Origin: Actinomycetota bacterium
Lineage (GTDB): Bacteria; Actinomycetota; Actinomycetes; Streptosporangiales; Streptosporangiaceae
Direction of reading: 5' to 3'
Assembly (NCBI GenBank): GCA_021324595.1
Contig: JAJPIV010000024.1
Coordinates: 35,427-99,426 of the forward strand
Length of the DNA stretch: 64,000 nucleotides
The notes beneath the pieces were generated by a model. The model did not search any database. It saw only the letters and a program-made list of their open reading frames with translations, and was not told the origin of the DNA. Of this stretch, positions 8,598 through 17,778 are shown one piece after another (positions within the stretch are counted from its first letter, which is position 1; each line of letters begins with the position of its first letter). The position numbers and the translations under genes are program-made.

Positions 8598-11033
8598 ATG
8601 GAACCGGACGACGGCGGGCGGCAGGCCCCGGCCGCGGGCGAACCGCCCGGCCTGGGCTCCCGGCAGCCCGCCCCGGCTGCGGCACCCGCCGGCGGGGGCC
8701 TGTCCGGCGACGAGGCAGCCGCCCGCCTGGCCCGGTTCGGGCCGAACGAGATCGCCCCCGAGCGGCGGAGCCGGCTGCGGGCGCTCGCCGGCAAGCTGAA
8801 CGGGCCGGTGCCGTGGCTGCTTGAGGCGGCGGTCGTCCTGGAGGTCGCGGCCGGCAAGGCGGTGGAGGCGGTGATCATCGCCCTGCTGCTGGCGTTCAAC
8901 GCGGCGCTGAGCTTCGCGCAGGAGGGCCGGGCGCAGGGGGCGCTGGCGCTGCTGGCGCAGCGGCTGCGGATCCGGGCGCGAGTGCGCCGCGACGGCCGCT
9001 GGCAGGTGGTGGACGCGCGCGAGCTCGTCCCGGGCGACGTGGTGCACCTGCGGCTCGGCGACATCGTGCCCGCTGACATCACCGTCGGCGAGGGGACCGT
9101 CTCGGCCGACCAGTCGGTGCTGACCGGGGAGTCGGCGGCGGTGGAGGCCGGGCCCGGGGCGCGGTTGTTCGCCGGGTCGCTGCTGCGCCGGGGGGAGGCG
9201 ACCGGCACGGTGACGGCGACCGGGGTGGCCACCTATTACGGGCGCACCGCCGAACTGGTCCGCACCGCCAGGACCGTCAGCCACCTCGAGCAGACCATCT
9301 TCCGGGTGGTGTGGGCGCTGCTGGCCATGGACGGGGCGCTGGTGGTGGCCATCCTGGCCTACGGGCTCGCCACCCGCCTGCCCGTGGCCGAGCTGCTGCC
9401 GTTCGTGCTGATCCTGGTGGTTGCCTCGGTGCCGGTCGCGCTGCCGGCGACGTTCACCCTGGCCACGGCCCTGGGCGCGACGACGCTGGCGCGGTCCGGG
9501 GTGCTGGTGACCCGCCTGTCGGCGATCGAGGAAGCCGCCGCGATGGACCTGCTGTGCACCGACAAGACCGGGACCATCACCGAGAACTCGCTGTCGGTCG
9601 CGGCCGTGCGGTGCTACGGCCGCGCGTCCGACGCCGACGTGCTCGCCCTTGCCGCCGCGGCGTCCGACGAGGCGACCCAGGACCCGATCGACCTGGCGGT
9701 GCTGGCGGCGGCGCGGTCGGCTGGGGCGGCGGCCGCCGCGCCCCCCGTCGCGTTCACCCCCTTCGATCCCGCGGCCAAGCGCTCGGAGGCGGTGATCGTG
9801 CGCGACGGGCAGCGGGTCCGGGTGGTCAAGGGCGCCCCGCAGGTGGTCGCGGTGCTCGCCGCCGGGCCGCCCGGGGTGAGCGCGGACGTGGCGGCCATGG
9901 CCGCGGACGGGACACGGGTGCTGGCGGTCGCCGCCGGCCAGCGGCGGCTGGAGCTCGCGGGACTGGTCGGCCTCGCGGACCCGCCCCGTCCCGACTCGGC
10001 CGCCCTGATCGCCCGGCTGTCCGCGCTCGGCATCCGCGTGATCATGGTGACCGGTGATGCAGCGGCCACCGCCGTGGCCATCGCCCGCCGGGTCGGGATC
10101 GGCACCCGGACCGGGGACGTCCGGGCCGTGCGGGCCCGGACCGGCGGCGAGCAGCCCGGGACCGGCGGCGGGCGGGCCCGGGCCGCGACGGGCCTGGACT
10201 TCGACGTGCTCGCCGGGGTGCTGCCGGAGGACAAGCTCCGCCTGGTCGAGATGGCGCAGCGGGCCGGCCACGTGACCGGCATGACCGGCGACGGGGTGAA
10301 CGATGCCCCCGCGCTGCGCCGGGCCGAGGTCGGCATCGCCGTCGCCACTGCCACGGACGTCGCCAAGTCCGCCGCCAGCGTCGTGCTCACCGAGCCCGGG
10401 CTGGCCAACATCGTGACCGCGGTGGAGGCGGGCAGGCGCGTCTACCAGCGGATGCTCACCTACACCCTCAACAAGATCGTCAAGACGTTCCAGGTGGCGC
10501 TCTTCCTCGGCCTCGGGCTGCTGGTCACCGGGCAGTTCGTCACCACGCCCCGGCTGGTGCTGCTGCTGCTGTTCGCCAACGACTTCGTGACGATGTCGAT
10601 CGCCACCGACAATGTCGGCTACTCCCCTCGCCCCGACAGGTGGCGGGTGACCTCGCTGTCGCTGACCGCCCTGGGCATCGCCGTGCCCTGGCTCGCGGTG
10701 TCGTTCGCCACCTTCTACGTGGGCCGCTACGCGCTTGGCCTCGGCCTGGCAGCGACCCAGACGCTGGTGTTCGTGATGCTGGTCGCCACCGGCCAGGCCA
10801 CCGTCTACCTCGTCCGCGAGCGCCGCCACCTGTGGCGGTCGCGCCCCAGCGGCTGGATGCTGTCCGCCACCGCCGCCGACCTGGTGATCGTGACCGCCCT
10901 GGCCTCGGCGGGCATCCTGATGGCCGCCATCCCGCTCACCGGCGTCCTGGTGCTGCTCGCCGCCGTCGCCGCCGCCACGATCCTGCTGGACCTGGCCAAG
11001 GTCCCGCTGCTGCGCCGCCTCCGCCTCACCTGA
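8598..11033 (+). CDS. P3A-type proton-exporting ATPase
   Basis: An 811-residue P-type ATPase. The phosphorylated Asp is D322 in CTDKTGTIT, the actuator motif is LTGESA (residues 175-180), M4 has VPVALP (278-283) and the hinge motif is TGDGVNDAPAL. VPVALP in place of PEGLP, and the hydrolase motif DPPRPDS, are features of plasma-membrane H+-ATPases of the Pma1 group rather than calcium or heavy-metal pumps. Residues 1-35 are Pro/Ala-rich. The gene ends 8 bp inside the convergent regulator gene. It probably exports protons using ATP, which could support pH homeostasis when respiration is limited. Confidence 0.9.
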   Translation: MEPDDGGRQAPAAGEPPGLGSRQPAPAAAPAGGGLSGDEAAARLARFGPNEIAPERRSRLRALAGKLNGPVPWLLEAAVVLEVAAGKAVEAVIIALLLAFNAALSFAQEGRAQGALALLAQRLRIRARVRRDGRWQVVDARELVPGDVVHLRLGDIVPADITVGEGTVSADQSVLTGESAAVEAGPGARLFAGSLLRRGEATGTVTATGVATYYGRTAELVRTARTVSHLEQTIFRVVWALLAMDGALVVAILAYGLATRLPVAELLPFVLILVVASVPVALPATFTLATALGATTLARSGVLVTRLSAIEEAAAMDLLCTDKTGTITENSLSVAAVRCYGRASDADVLALAAAASDEATQDPIDLAVLAAARSAGAAAAAPPVAFTPFDPAAKRSEAVIVRDGQRVRVVKGAPQVVAVLAAGPPGVSADVAAMAADGTRVLAVAAGQRRLELAGLVGLADPPRPDSAALIARLSALGIRVIMVTGDAAATAVAIARRVGIGTRTGDVRAVRARTGGEQPGTGGGRARAATGLDFDVLAGVLPEDKLRLVEMAQRAGHVTGMTGDGVNDAPALRRAEVGIAVATATDVAKSAASVVLTEPGLANIVTAVEAGRRVYQRMLTYTLNKIVKTFQVALFLGLGLLVTGQFVTTPRLVLLLLFANDFVTMSIATDNVGYSPRPDRWRVTSLSLTALGIAVPWLAVSFATFYVGRYALGLGLAATQTLVFVMLVATGQATVYLVRERRHLWRSRPSGWMLSATAADLVIVTALASAGILMAAIPLTGVLVLLAAVAAATILLDLAKVPLLRRLRLT

Positions 11034-13926
11034 GGGCGTGCGCCGGACCCGCCGGGCAGGTTCCCGGCCCGGCCTCGCGCGGGGCGCCGGCCAGGGCGCC
11101 GGGCAGCTCCCCGCGGGCGCGGATCTGCAGCTTGCGGTACGCGCTCCCCAGGTGGTTCTCCACCGTCTTGACGCTCACGCACAGCGCCTGGGCGATCCCC
11201 GCGTTCGTCAGGCCCTGCCCCGCGAGCCGGGCCACGCGTTCCTCTGCGGCAGTGAGGGCGCCGGGGCCCTGAACTGCGCGGCGTCGCGGCCTGGCCCCGG
11301 CCATCCGCAGCTCGGCGAGGGCCCGGGCGGCCAGCTGCTGCGCGCCGCAGCGATCGGCGAGCTGGAGGCCGGCGGCGAGCGGGGCGCGGGCGCTGACGGG
11401 CTGCCGGGCGCGGCGGAGCGCGGCGCCGAGCTCCACCTGGCTCCGGGCTTCCTCCAGCGGGGAGGGGCATCGCCGGGCGTGCGCCACCGCGCGCTGCAGC
11501 GAGCCGATCCCGGCCTTGCCGCCCTCGATCAGGCCGGCGACGCGCAGTGCCCGGCTCCGGGCCCGCGGCCAGCCGGCGGCCTCGGCCAGCCGCAGCTCGG
11601 CGGCCACCAGTGCCCGGGCCTGCGCGCGGGAGCTGGCGGGAAGCGCCCTGGCCAGGGACGACCGCCACGAGACCAGGACCGGGTTGGTCACGTTCAGCGC
11701 GTCGTAGATCGTCCCGGCGGCTCGCAGGTCGGCTGCCGCGCCGGCCAGGCTGCCGGCCAGCGACCGCAGCTGGCCGCGCATCTCGAGCAGGAAGGCCTCG
11801 GTCAAGGTGGACTGCCAGCCGGGGCGCAGCGTGATCTCCTCCACCGCCGCCGCCAGGTCGGCCAGCCCCGGCCTTTCCGCCAGGGCGTCGAGGCCGAAGC
11901 GCAGGACCGACACCAGCGCGAGCATGTCCCCGCCCTCCCGGGCGGCCTCGGCCGCCACCCGCAGATCGGCCTCGGCCGCGGCCAGGTCCCCCGCCTGCGT
12001 GGCAAGCCACGCGCGGCACGCGAGTGCCTGAAGGCGCCCGCGGGCCGACCCCCGCCGGCCGGCGTCCCTGAGCATCTCGCCGACCAGCTCACGCGCCTGC
12101 TCGTGCTCTTCGACCAGCAGGAGGGCGCCGACGGCCTGGGCCAGGGACGGGTCGGCCGGCCCCGCGTCGGCGAGGAACCTCCCGCTGTCGAGCCCCCGGC
12201 GGACCAGGCACGCCACCTCCCCGCGGCCGCCCCCCCGCCAGGCGGCGACCGCGGCGAACAGCAGGGCCAGGGGCCTGGCGCCTGGATGGCCTTCCCCGAT
12301 CATCCGGCGGCGGTCGGCGGCCCGGCGGTCGAAGTCGGCGACGAAGCGGCTGTCGTAGGCCTCCAGGCCGGCCTGCCTTCTCTCCAGCTGGAGGCGGACC
12401 TCGGGGCACCCGTCGGCGAGCTCGCCGATCGCCGAGCGGAGCAGCGGGATCCGCGCCTCCCAGCATCCAGTGGATCCCAGCACGTCCGCGAGGTCACAGG
12501 CGATCGAGGCCCGCGTGCGCGCGTCGCGCGCCTCCGCGTGAGCGGCGCGCAGGTGCTCGGCAGCCCGCGGGTCGCGCATCAGGGCTTCCGCCCGGCCGAG
12601 CTCGTGGAGCACCCCAGCGCGATCCTGGCAGGCTCGGCTCTCATCGAGGAGCCGGCGCAGGTAGGCCACCGCGCTCTCCGGGGCGCCCCGGGCGATCGCC
12701 CTGGCCGCGGCGGCGCGGAGCCGGTCCCGGATATCCCCGGCGGACCTGGGCGCGGTGGCCAGCAGGTGAGCCGCCACCTCCTCGGCGTCGGCGCCCTCCT
12801 GGCCGAGCAGCCGCGCGGCGTGCCGGTGGGCCTTGTCCCTGGCACCACCGGGCATCTCCTCGTATATCGCGGCGCGAACGATCGGGTGGGCAAAGCGCAG
12901 CGGATGGCGGCCGCGGAGGATCCCGGCGCTGACCAGCTGGTCGACCGCAGTCAGCACGTCATCGTCGGCCAGCCCGGCCAGCGCCGCGACCCGGCCGGCG
13001 TCCGCGTGCTGCCCCAGCACCGCGACCGCGCGGGCGACGGCGGCAGCGGGCGCGCCCAGCCGCAGCAGGCGCGACCGGATCGCGCGCGCCACCGTGTCCG
13101 GACCGGCCCGGGCTACCCGCCCGGCGGCGGCCGCCGTCGGCCGCACCCCCTCGCGCGCCAGCCAGTCCAGCAGCTCGCGCAGGTAGAACGGCACCCCGCC
13201 GGTGGCCTGCAGGCAGGCGCCGGTGAACCTCTCGTCCGGGGGCCCGAGCGCCGATTCCACCAGGAGGGCCGTCGCCTGCCTGCTCAGGGGCCTCGGGCGG
13301 AGCACCGTCACGCCGCTCATGCCCGCCAGGTCAGCCACGGTCCCTGGCACCTGGCCGGGCTCCCCGGTCCGGATGGCGACGAGCATCACCACCGGCATGG
13401 CCTCGAGCCGAACGGCGACGTGCGACAGGTACCGCTGCGACGGCAGGTCGGCCCAGTGGGCATCGTCGACCACCATCAGCAGCGGGAACCGCTCGGCCAG
13501 GTCGGCCGTCAGGGTGAACAGGCCGTGCAGGGCAGCGTAGAGCCGCTCGGGCGCGTGCGCCCCGTGGTCTTCCAGGCATCCGCCGCCCACGACGTCCCAG
13601 GCTGCCCGGGCCGCCGCCGAGGACACCTCTGCGGCCCGGCCCCGGCCGACCGCCCGGCGCAGGACGGGCCCGAAGAGCTGGCGGACCACCCCGTAGGAGT
13701 AGTCGCGCTCGAGGGGTGAGCCGACCGCCGTCAGGACCGTTGCCCGGCCGGACGCCCGCGCCAGGGCGCAGGCTTGCCCGCACAGGGCGGTCTTGCCGAT
13801 GCCCGCCGGGCCCTCGGCTACCGCGACCCAGCCCCTGCCCTGGCCGGCAGCGGCGATCGCGGCGCCGATCAGCCCGAGCTCCTCGTCTCGCTCAAGCAGT
13901 CCGCCGGCGCCGCCCACGGGGACCAA
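11026..13926 (-). CDS. LAL-type LuxR family regulator (AAA ATPase plus HTH)
   Basis: A 966-residue regulator. An N-terminal P-loop (GPAGIGKT, residues 39-46) and Walker B (LLMVVDDAHW) form the STAND/MalT-like ATPase. The middle is a helical repeat region rich in Ala/Arg. The C terminus has the LuxR HTH, with LTAAEERVARLAGQGLTN and VSVKTVENHLGSAYRKL. The start could be TTG at 13926 or GTG at 13917. Large LAL proteins often govern secondary metabolism or carbon use, but no target is evident here. It is convergent with the proton ATPase (8-bp overlap) and divergent from the lipoprotein gene. Confidence 0.93.
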   Translation of the reverse strand: MVPVGGAGGLLERDEELGLIGAAIAAAGQGRGWVAVAEGPAGIGKTALCGQACALARASGRATVLTAVGSPLERDYSYGVVRQLFGPVLRRAVGRGRAAEVSSAAARAAWDVVGGGCLEDHGAHAPERLYAALHGLFTLTADLAERFPLLMVVDDAHWADLPSQRYLSHVAVRLEAMPVVMLVAIRTGEPGQVPGTVADLAGMSGVTVLRPRPLSRQATALLVESALGPPDERFTGACLQATGGVPFYLRELLDWLAREGVRPTAAAAGRVARAGPDTVARAIRSRLLRLGAPAAAVARAVAVLGQHADAGRVAALAGLADDDVLTAVDQLVSAGILRGRHPLRFAHPIVRAAIYEEMPGGARDKAHRHAARLLGQEGADAEEVAAHLLATAPRSAGDIRDRLRAAAARAIARGAPESAVAYLRRLLDESRACQDRAGVLHELGRAEALMRDPRAAEHLRAAHAEARDARTRASIACDLADVLGSTGCWEARIPLLRSAIGELADGCPEVRLQLERRQAGLEAYDSRFVADFDRRAADRRRMIGEGHPGARPLALLFAAVAAWRGGGRGEVACLVRRGLDSGRFLADAGPADPSLAQAVGALLLVEEHEQARELVGEMLRDAGRRGSARGRLQALACRAWLATQAGDLAAAEADLRVAAEAAREGGDMLALVSVLRFGLDALAERPGLADLAAAVEEITLRPGWQSTLTEAFLLEMRGQLRSLAGSLAGAAADLRAAGTIYDALNVTNPVLVSWRSSLARALPASSRAQARALVAAELRLAEAAGWPRARSRALRVAGLIEGGKAGIGSLQRAVAHARRCPSPLEEARSQVELGAALRRARQPVSARAPLAAGLQLADRCGAQQLAARALAELRMAGARPRRRAVQGPGALTAAEERVARLAGQGLTNAGIAQALCVSVKTVENHLGSAYRKLQIRARGELPGALAGAPREAGPGTCPAGPAHALR

Positions 13927-13967
13927 GCGTAGGCAATCCGGCCGCCTCGCCCGCGGGCTGGCGAAAA

Positions 13968-13987
13968 CATGGGGGTCGCCCCCTCAT
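13968..13987. promoter_or_regulatory. Inverted repeat between the LAL regulator and lipoprotein genes
   Basis: CATGGGGG-TCG-CCCCC(T)CATG is nearly perfect, with one bulge, and sits in the 133-bp divergent region. It could be an operator for either gene. No binding protein is known. Confidence 0.4.
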
Positions 13988-14059
13988 GACAGGGACCGGC
14001 CGGGCCGGCCATCATCCCGCCCTGGAACCGCCCGATCGACGCCGAGAGGTGAGGCAAGC

Positions 14060-14671
14060 GTGAGCAGGCACCGCCGCCGGGCAGCCGGGGCCGCGCTGGC
14101 CGTCACGGCCGCCCTGATCGCTGGATGCGCGGGAACGTCCGGCCCTGCCTCCCCGGCAGCCGGCCCGGCTGGCAGCGGTGCCGCTCACGGCGGCTCGGCC
14201 GCGCCGGCCACCGGCGCGCCGCAGGCCGGGCCGGTCACGTTCACCGGGACCGTCACCCTCTCCGGTGCCGACACCGCGAGGGGCCGCTTCACCGACACGT
14301 CCAGCCGCAAGGACCCGCTCGGCAACGTGTTCGCCAGCTGCCAGGACTGGGCCAGGCACCTCATCAACGGCGCGCCGGACGCCGGGGTGGACTTCGTCAA
14401 TCCCGGCCCGCAGGCACCCGTCGGCGGCCGGGACATCGGCGTCGCCTTCCTGATCCAGGGATACGGCGGGCCGGGCACCTACACCCAGAAGTCACCGGGG
14501 ATCAGGGCCGAGATCTCCGATGGGCTCGACAGCTTCGGGAACCCCTCGAGCTTCGTGATCGTGGTGAATCCCGACGGCAGCGGTCACCTGACCTTCACCG
14601 GCGCCTCCGGCGTCAACGGCACTAGCCCTGCCAAGAAGGTGTCGGGGTCCCTCATCTGGACCTGCCGGTGA
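14060..14671 (+). CDS. Secreted lipoprotein, unknown function
   Basis: A 203-residue protein with a lipoprotein signal: RHRRR, a hydrophobic stretch and the lipobox LIAGC (Cys near residue 21). A 25-residue Gly/Ala/Pro-rich linker follows, then a soluble domain with GTVTLSGADTARGRFTD and a C-terminal TGASGVNGTSPAKKVSGSL. The GTG at 14060 is chosen because AGGTGAGG lies six bases upstream. It should be anchored on the outer face of the membrane. The domain is not one I can name. Confidence 0.8.
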   Translation: MSRHRRRAAGAALAVTAALIAGCAGTSGPASPAAGPAGSGAAHGGSAAPATGAPQAGPVTFTGTVTLSGADTARGRFTDTSSRKDPLGNVFASCQDWARHLINGAPDAGVDFVNPGPQAPVGGRDIGVAFLIQGYGGPGTYTQKSPGIRAEISDGLDSFGNPSSFVIVVNPDGSGHLTFTGASGVNGTSPAKKVSGSLIWTCR

Positions 14672-14706
14672 GAGCCGGCGCGCCGCGGCCATGGCGCCCG
14701 GCGTGA

Positions 14707-14870
14707 CCACGTCCGCGCGCACGCCGGCGGGCCGCCACGGGCCTGATGCTGGCATCCGCCGCGGCGCTGGCCGTCGCCTGCTCGCCCTTGTCCCCGGCAC
14801 CTGCCCACGCCCCGGCGGGCAACTGCCGCCCCGGGTCCTGGCCTGCCAGCGCAGTCCAAAGCCCCGGGCG
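14707..14870 (+). other. Out-of-frame lipoprotein signal of the DUF4232 gene
   Basis: In the frame of the ATG at 14746 the sequence reads RARRRAATG then MLASAAALAVACS, a classic lipoprotein signal with lipobox LAVAC. The Pro/Ala/Gly/Ser linker and domain that should follow are in the next frame (from about 14840 on). A GTG at 14703 in the third frame might be the original start. One or two single-base indels would restore one continuous gene. Confidence 0.5.
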
Positions 14871-14965
14871 CTGGCGCACCGGGCACGAGCGCACCGGGTG
14901 CCCCGTCGGCGCCGTCGACGCCGGCCCAGGCCGGGCCAGGTCCGTGCCCGGTCCGCGACCTGGGG

Positions 14966-15367
14966 GTGAAGCTGGGACTGAGCCAGGGCACCGCCGGGAG
15001 CACCGACCAGGTCATCGACTTCACCAACATCGGCCCCGTGGCCTGCACGCTGCACGGCTACCCGGGCGTGGCGCTCGCAGGCGGCTCGCCGGTCGCCCAG
15101 ATCGGCGCGGCGGCGGCCGAGGACCCGTCGCCACCGCGGCAGCTGGTCACCATTGCGCCGGGGCAGGTGGCGAACTCGTTGCTCAGGATCGGGCGGGCGG
15201 CCAGCCTCCCGCCCTCCGCCTGCGACCTGGCGCCTGCCAGCTACCTGCAGATCTACCCGCCGGACCAGACAACGCCGGTGTACCTCGCCTACCCGGCGAC
15301 CGCCTGCTCATCCAAGAGGGCAAGCATCCTGAGCGTGAGCGTGGTCATGCCCGGCCCGGGCGGCTGA
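14966..15367 (+). CDS. DUF4232 domain protein, N terminus frameshifted
   Basis: From the GTG at 14966 this gives 133 residues containing most of a DUF4232 domain: the hallmark VIDFTNIGPVACTLHGYPGV and a final Cys (TACSS). The frame is open back to 14747 and adds a linker and CPVRDLG, the true domain start, so the GTG is not the biological start. The signal peptide lies in another frame. DUF4232 proteins are exported actinobacterial lipoproteins of unknown role. The gene is either a young pseudogene or carries sequencing indels in a GC-rich stretch. Confidence 0.65.
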   Translation: MKLGLSQGTAGSTDQVIDFTNIGPVACTLHGYPGVALAGGSPVAQIGAAAAEDPSPPRQLVTIAPGQVANSLLRIGRAASLPPSACDLAPASYLQIYPPDQTTPVYLAYPATACSSKRASILSVSVVMPGPGG

Positions 15368-15437
15368 GCGAGGACGCCGCCGTTCCCGCCCCGGCGCGGC
15401 CGGACCCGCCCGCCGGGGATGCCCGCCACGGAGGCGG

Positions 15438-16109
15438 TCACCATCGCGCCACCGTGACCACGCCCGAGGGCACGGCCTGCCAGCATGCGAAGCCCGCGGC
15501 CGGGTCCTCACCATCGCGGGCGGCCTCGGGCACCGGGGCGTCGCCGGGACGCTGCCGCAGGACCGACCGGGCCGCCCGCACCCGCAGGCCAGCGGCGTTC
15601 ACCGCGGCGAGGGTCCGGTCGCGGGTCAGGAAGCGGGCCGCCGAGTAGAACGGATGGCCGGCGGCGCCCTTGCGCTGGTAGAAGCGGCCCCAGGCCGAAT
15701 CGGCGAACACCTCGCCCAGCACGACCGCGCCGTCGTCGCGGATCACCCGGCGGGCCTCGGCGAGCAGCGCGGCAGGATCGTCGGCGAAGCAGACCGTGAC
15801 CACGATCAGCACCGCGCCGAGGGCGCCGGAGCGGAACGGCAGCCGCTCACCGACTCCCCGGACCACGGCGACGCCGCGGGAGCGGGCCAGGGCCAGCGGC
15901 ACGGCGGCCGGGTCGAGGCCCACGTCCACCCCGAGCGCCTGCGCGAACCGGCCGCTGCCCACTCCGACCTCCGCCCACGGCCGGGGCAGGCCGGCCAGCA
16001 GCGGCCTCAGGCACGCCACCTCCGCGGGGAACACCACCGCTCCCGCCGGTCCCTCGTACCAGGCGTCGTACCGCCCCGCCAGGCGATCGAACAGCTTCGC
16101 CGTGCTCAT
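15438..16109 (-). CDS. Class I SAM methyltransferase, UbiE/Methyltransf_11 type
   Basis: A 223-residue protein with the opening FDRLAGRYDAWYEG typical of small-molecule or quinone methyltransferases, and the shortened SAM loop EVGVGSGRFA. An acidic residue at the end of strand 2 is in VDVGLDP. The later motif GERLPFRSGALGAVLIV corresponds to motif II. The substrate is unknown. The start ATG at 16109 faces the acyltransferase gene across a 232-bp divergent region. Confidence 0.85.
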   Translation of the reverse strand: MSTAKLFDRLAGRYDAWYEGPAGAVVFPAEVACLRPLLAGLPRPWAEVGVGSGRFAQALGVDVGLDPAAVPLALARSRGVAVVRGVGERLPFRSGALGAVLIVVTVCFADDPAALLAEARRVIRDDGAVVLGEVFADSAWGRFYQRKGAAGHPFYSAARFLTRDRTLAAVNAAGLRVRAARSVLRQRPGDAPVPEAARDGEDPAAGFACWQAVPSGVVTVARW

Positions 16110-16218
16110 GACACGTCATAGTCTCCCGGGCGAGGCGCGCTCCCGCCATGGCCGGACGTCCCGCCGCCGCGACGCGCCACCGCCAGGGCGCGGCAGCTGA
16201 CCGATGCCGCGCGGGAAC

Positions 16219-16232
16219 GTGACATTCGGCTC
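16219..16232 (+). promoter_or_regulatory. Imperfect DevR/DosR-type box
   Basis: GTGACATTCGGCTC matches 9 of 11 fixed positions of GGGACNTTNGNCCC, with symmetrical changes at positions 2 and 13. It is an AT-richer island in the divergent region, 110 bp before the acyltransferase ATG. The same two positions differ in the site before the alcohol dehydrogenase. Confidence 0.3.
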
Positions 16233-16341
16233 TGGGCCGGCCCGGTGACCGGGGCGCAGCCTGGGAGCACGCGCCCGCTCCCGCGCCTGCGGCGGCGGGC
16301 CGCCGGGGCGGGCGCCACGGGCGCCGGGATGCGAGCGGGCG

Positions 16342-17778
16342 ATGATGGCGGGACAGGACACCTGGCGGGCGGCGGGCCGGAACCGGTACGCGGACCTGCT
16401 GCGGGTCGCCGCCATCGCGGGCGTGGTCCTCGGCCACTGGCTGCTGGTCAGCATCACCTACGGCAACGGGCGGCTGTCGGGGCGCGATGCCCTGCTGTAC
16501 GTGAGCTGGGGGCGCTGGGTCACCTGGCTCTTCCAGGTGATGCCGGTGTTCTTCCTCGTGGGCGGGTATGCCAACGCGGTGTCGTGGGCGGCGCACCACC
16601 AGCAGGGTCTGACGTGGACGGCGTGGGTGCGGCGGCGGGCCATGCGGCTGCTGTGGCCGGCGACCGGGTACGTGACGGTGGCCGCGCTCGCCGCCGCCGG
16701 GGCGCGGGCGGCCGGGGTCCCCGCCGGCGAGCTGGCCGAGGCCGGCTGGCTGGCCGGGCTGCACCTGTGGTTCCTCCCCGTCTACCTGCTGCTGATCGCG
16801 CTGACGCCGGCGCTGCTGGCCGCCCACCGGCGGTGGGGGCTGGCGGTCCCGGCCGTGATGGCCGCCGGGGCGGCCGCCGTCGACGTCGGCTCGGTCGGCT
16901 GCCGGCTGCCGCTGATCGGCTTCGTCAACTACCTGATGGTCTGGGGCTCGATCCACCAGTGGGGGTTCGCCTGGCAGGACGCGACGCTGACCCGGGCCCG
17001 GTGGCGCCCGTGGGCGCTGGCTGCGGGCGGCGGCGGGGCGCTCGCCGGGCTCCTGGCCTGGGGCCCGTTCCCGGTGGACATGATCGGAGCGGGGGAGCGG
17101 ATCGGCAACACCACCCCGCCGTCGGTCGCGCTGCTGGCCTTCGCCGCCGCGCAGGCGGGCCTGCTGCTGGCGGCCGAGCCTGCCCTCACCCGGCTGCTGG
17201 CCCGCCCTGCCTGGTGGCGGCAGGTCAGCCGCCTCAACCCCCTGGTGATGAACACCTACCTGTGGCACATGGCGCCGGTGATCGTGATCGCCGTCGCGTT
17301 CTACCCCACCGGGGTGATGCCGCAGCCGTCCGTCGGCACGCCGCTGTGGTGGGCGCTGCGGCCCGCGTGGTTCGCCTTGCTGGCCGCCGTGCTGGTCCCG
17401 CTCGTGCTCGGGATCACCCGGGCGGAGCGGCCGCTGGCCCGGCTGCCGGCCGGGGTCGGCCCGGCCGGGCCCTGGTCCCCGGTGCTACTCGCCGGGGGCC
17501 TGGCCGCGGCCTCGGCCGCCCTCGCCCGGATCGCCATCGCGGGATTCGCCCCCGGCGGCCATGCTCCGGTGTCGGTCCTGGCGGCATACGCGGGCGGCGT
17601 GCTGCTGGCCTTCGCCTCCGGCCGCGCCGGCGCGGGGCGATCCCGGCGCGCCCCTGTCCCGCCGCCCCGCGCCCCCATCCCGCCGCCCCGCGCCGGCGTG
17701 GTCGGCGCCGGGCCGGCGCCGCCGCGGCGATCCGGCCGCCCGCCGGTCGCGTCCCGGGAAGGCAAGGAGGGACCGTGA
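16342..17778 (+). CDS. Acyltransferase family 3 membrane protein
   Basis: A 478-residue multi-pass membrane protein. The N-terminal RYADLLRVAAIAGVVLGHW holds the catalytic-type His at the end of the first membrane segment, and FFLVGGYAN follows; this is the Acyltransferase_3 pattern used to acetylate or acylate sugars, lipids and antibiotics. About ten hydrophobic segments follow, with a Pro/Arg-rich cytoplasmic tail of about 45 residues. Its stop shares one base with the next ATG (TGATG), so the reductase downstream is coupled to it. Confidence 0.88.
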   Translation: MMAGQDTWRAAGRNRYADLLRVAAIAGVVLGHWLLVSITYGNGRLSGRDALLYVSWGRWVTWLFQVMPVFFLVGGYANAVSWAAHHQQGLTWTAWVRRRAMRLLWPATGYVTVAALAAAGARAAGVPAGELAEAGWLAGLHLWFLPVYLLLIALTPALLAAHRRWGLAVPAVMAAGAAAVDVGSVGCRLPLIGFVNYLMVWGSIHQWGFAWQDATLTRARWRPWALAAGGGGALAGLLAWGPFPVDMIGAGERIGNTTPPSVALLAFAAAQAGLLLAAEPALTRLLARPAWWRQVSRLNPLVMNTYLWHMAPVIVIAVAFYPTGVMPQPSVGTPLWWALRPAWFALLAAVLVPLVLGITRAERPLARLPAGVGPAGPWSPVLLAGGLAAASAALARIAIAGFAPGGHAPVSVLAAYAGGVLLAFASGRAGAGRSRRAPVPPPRAPIPPPRAGVVGAGPAPPRRSGRPPVASREGKEGP

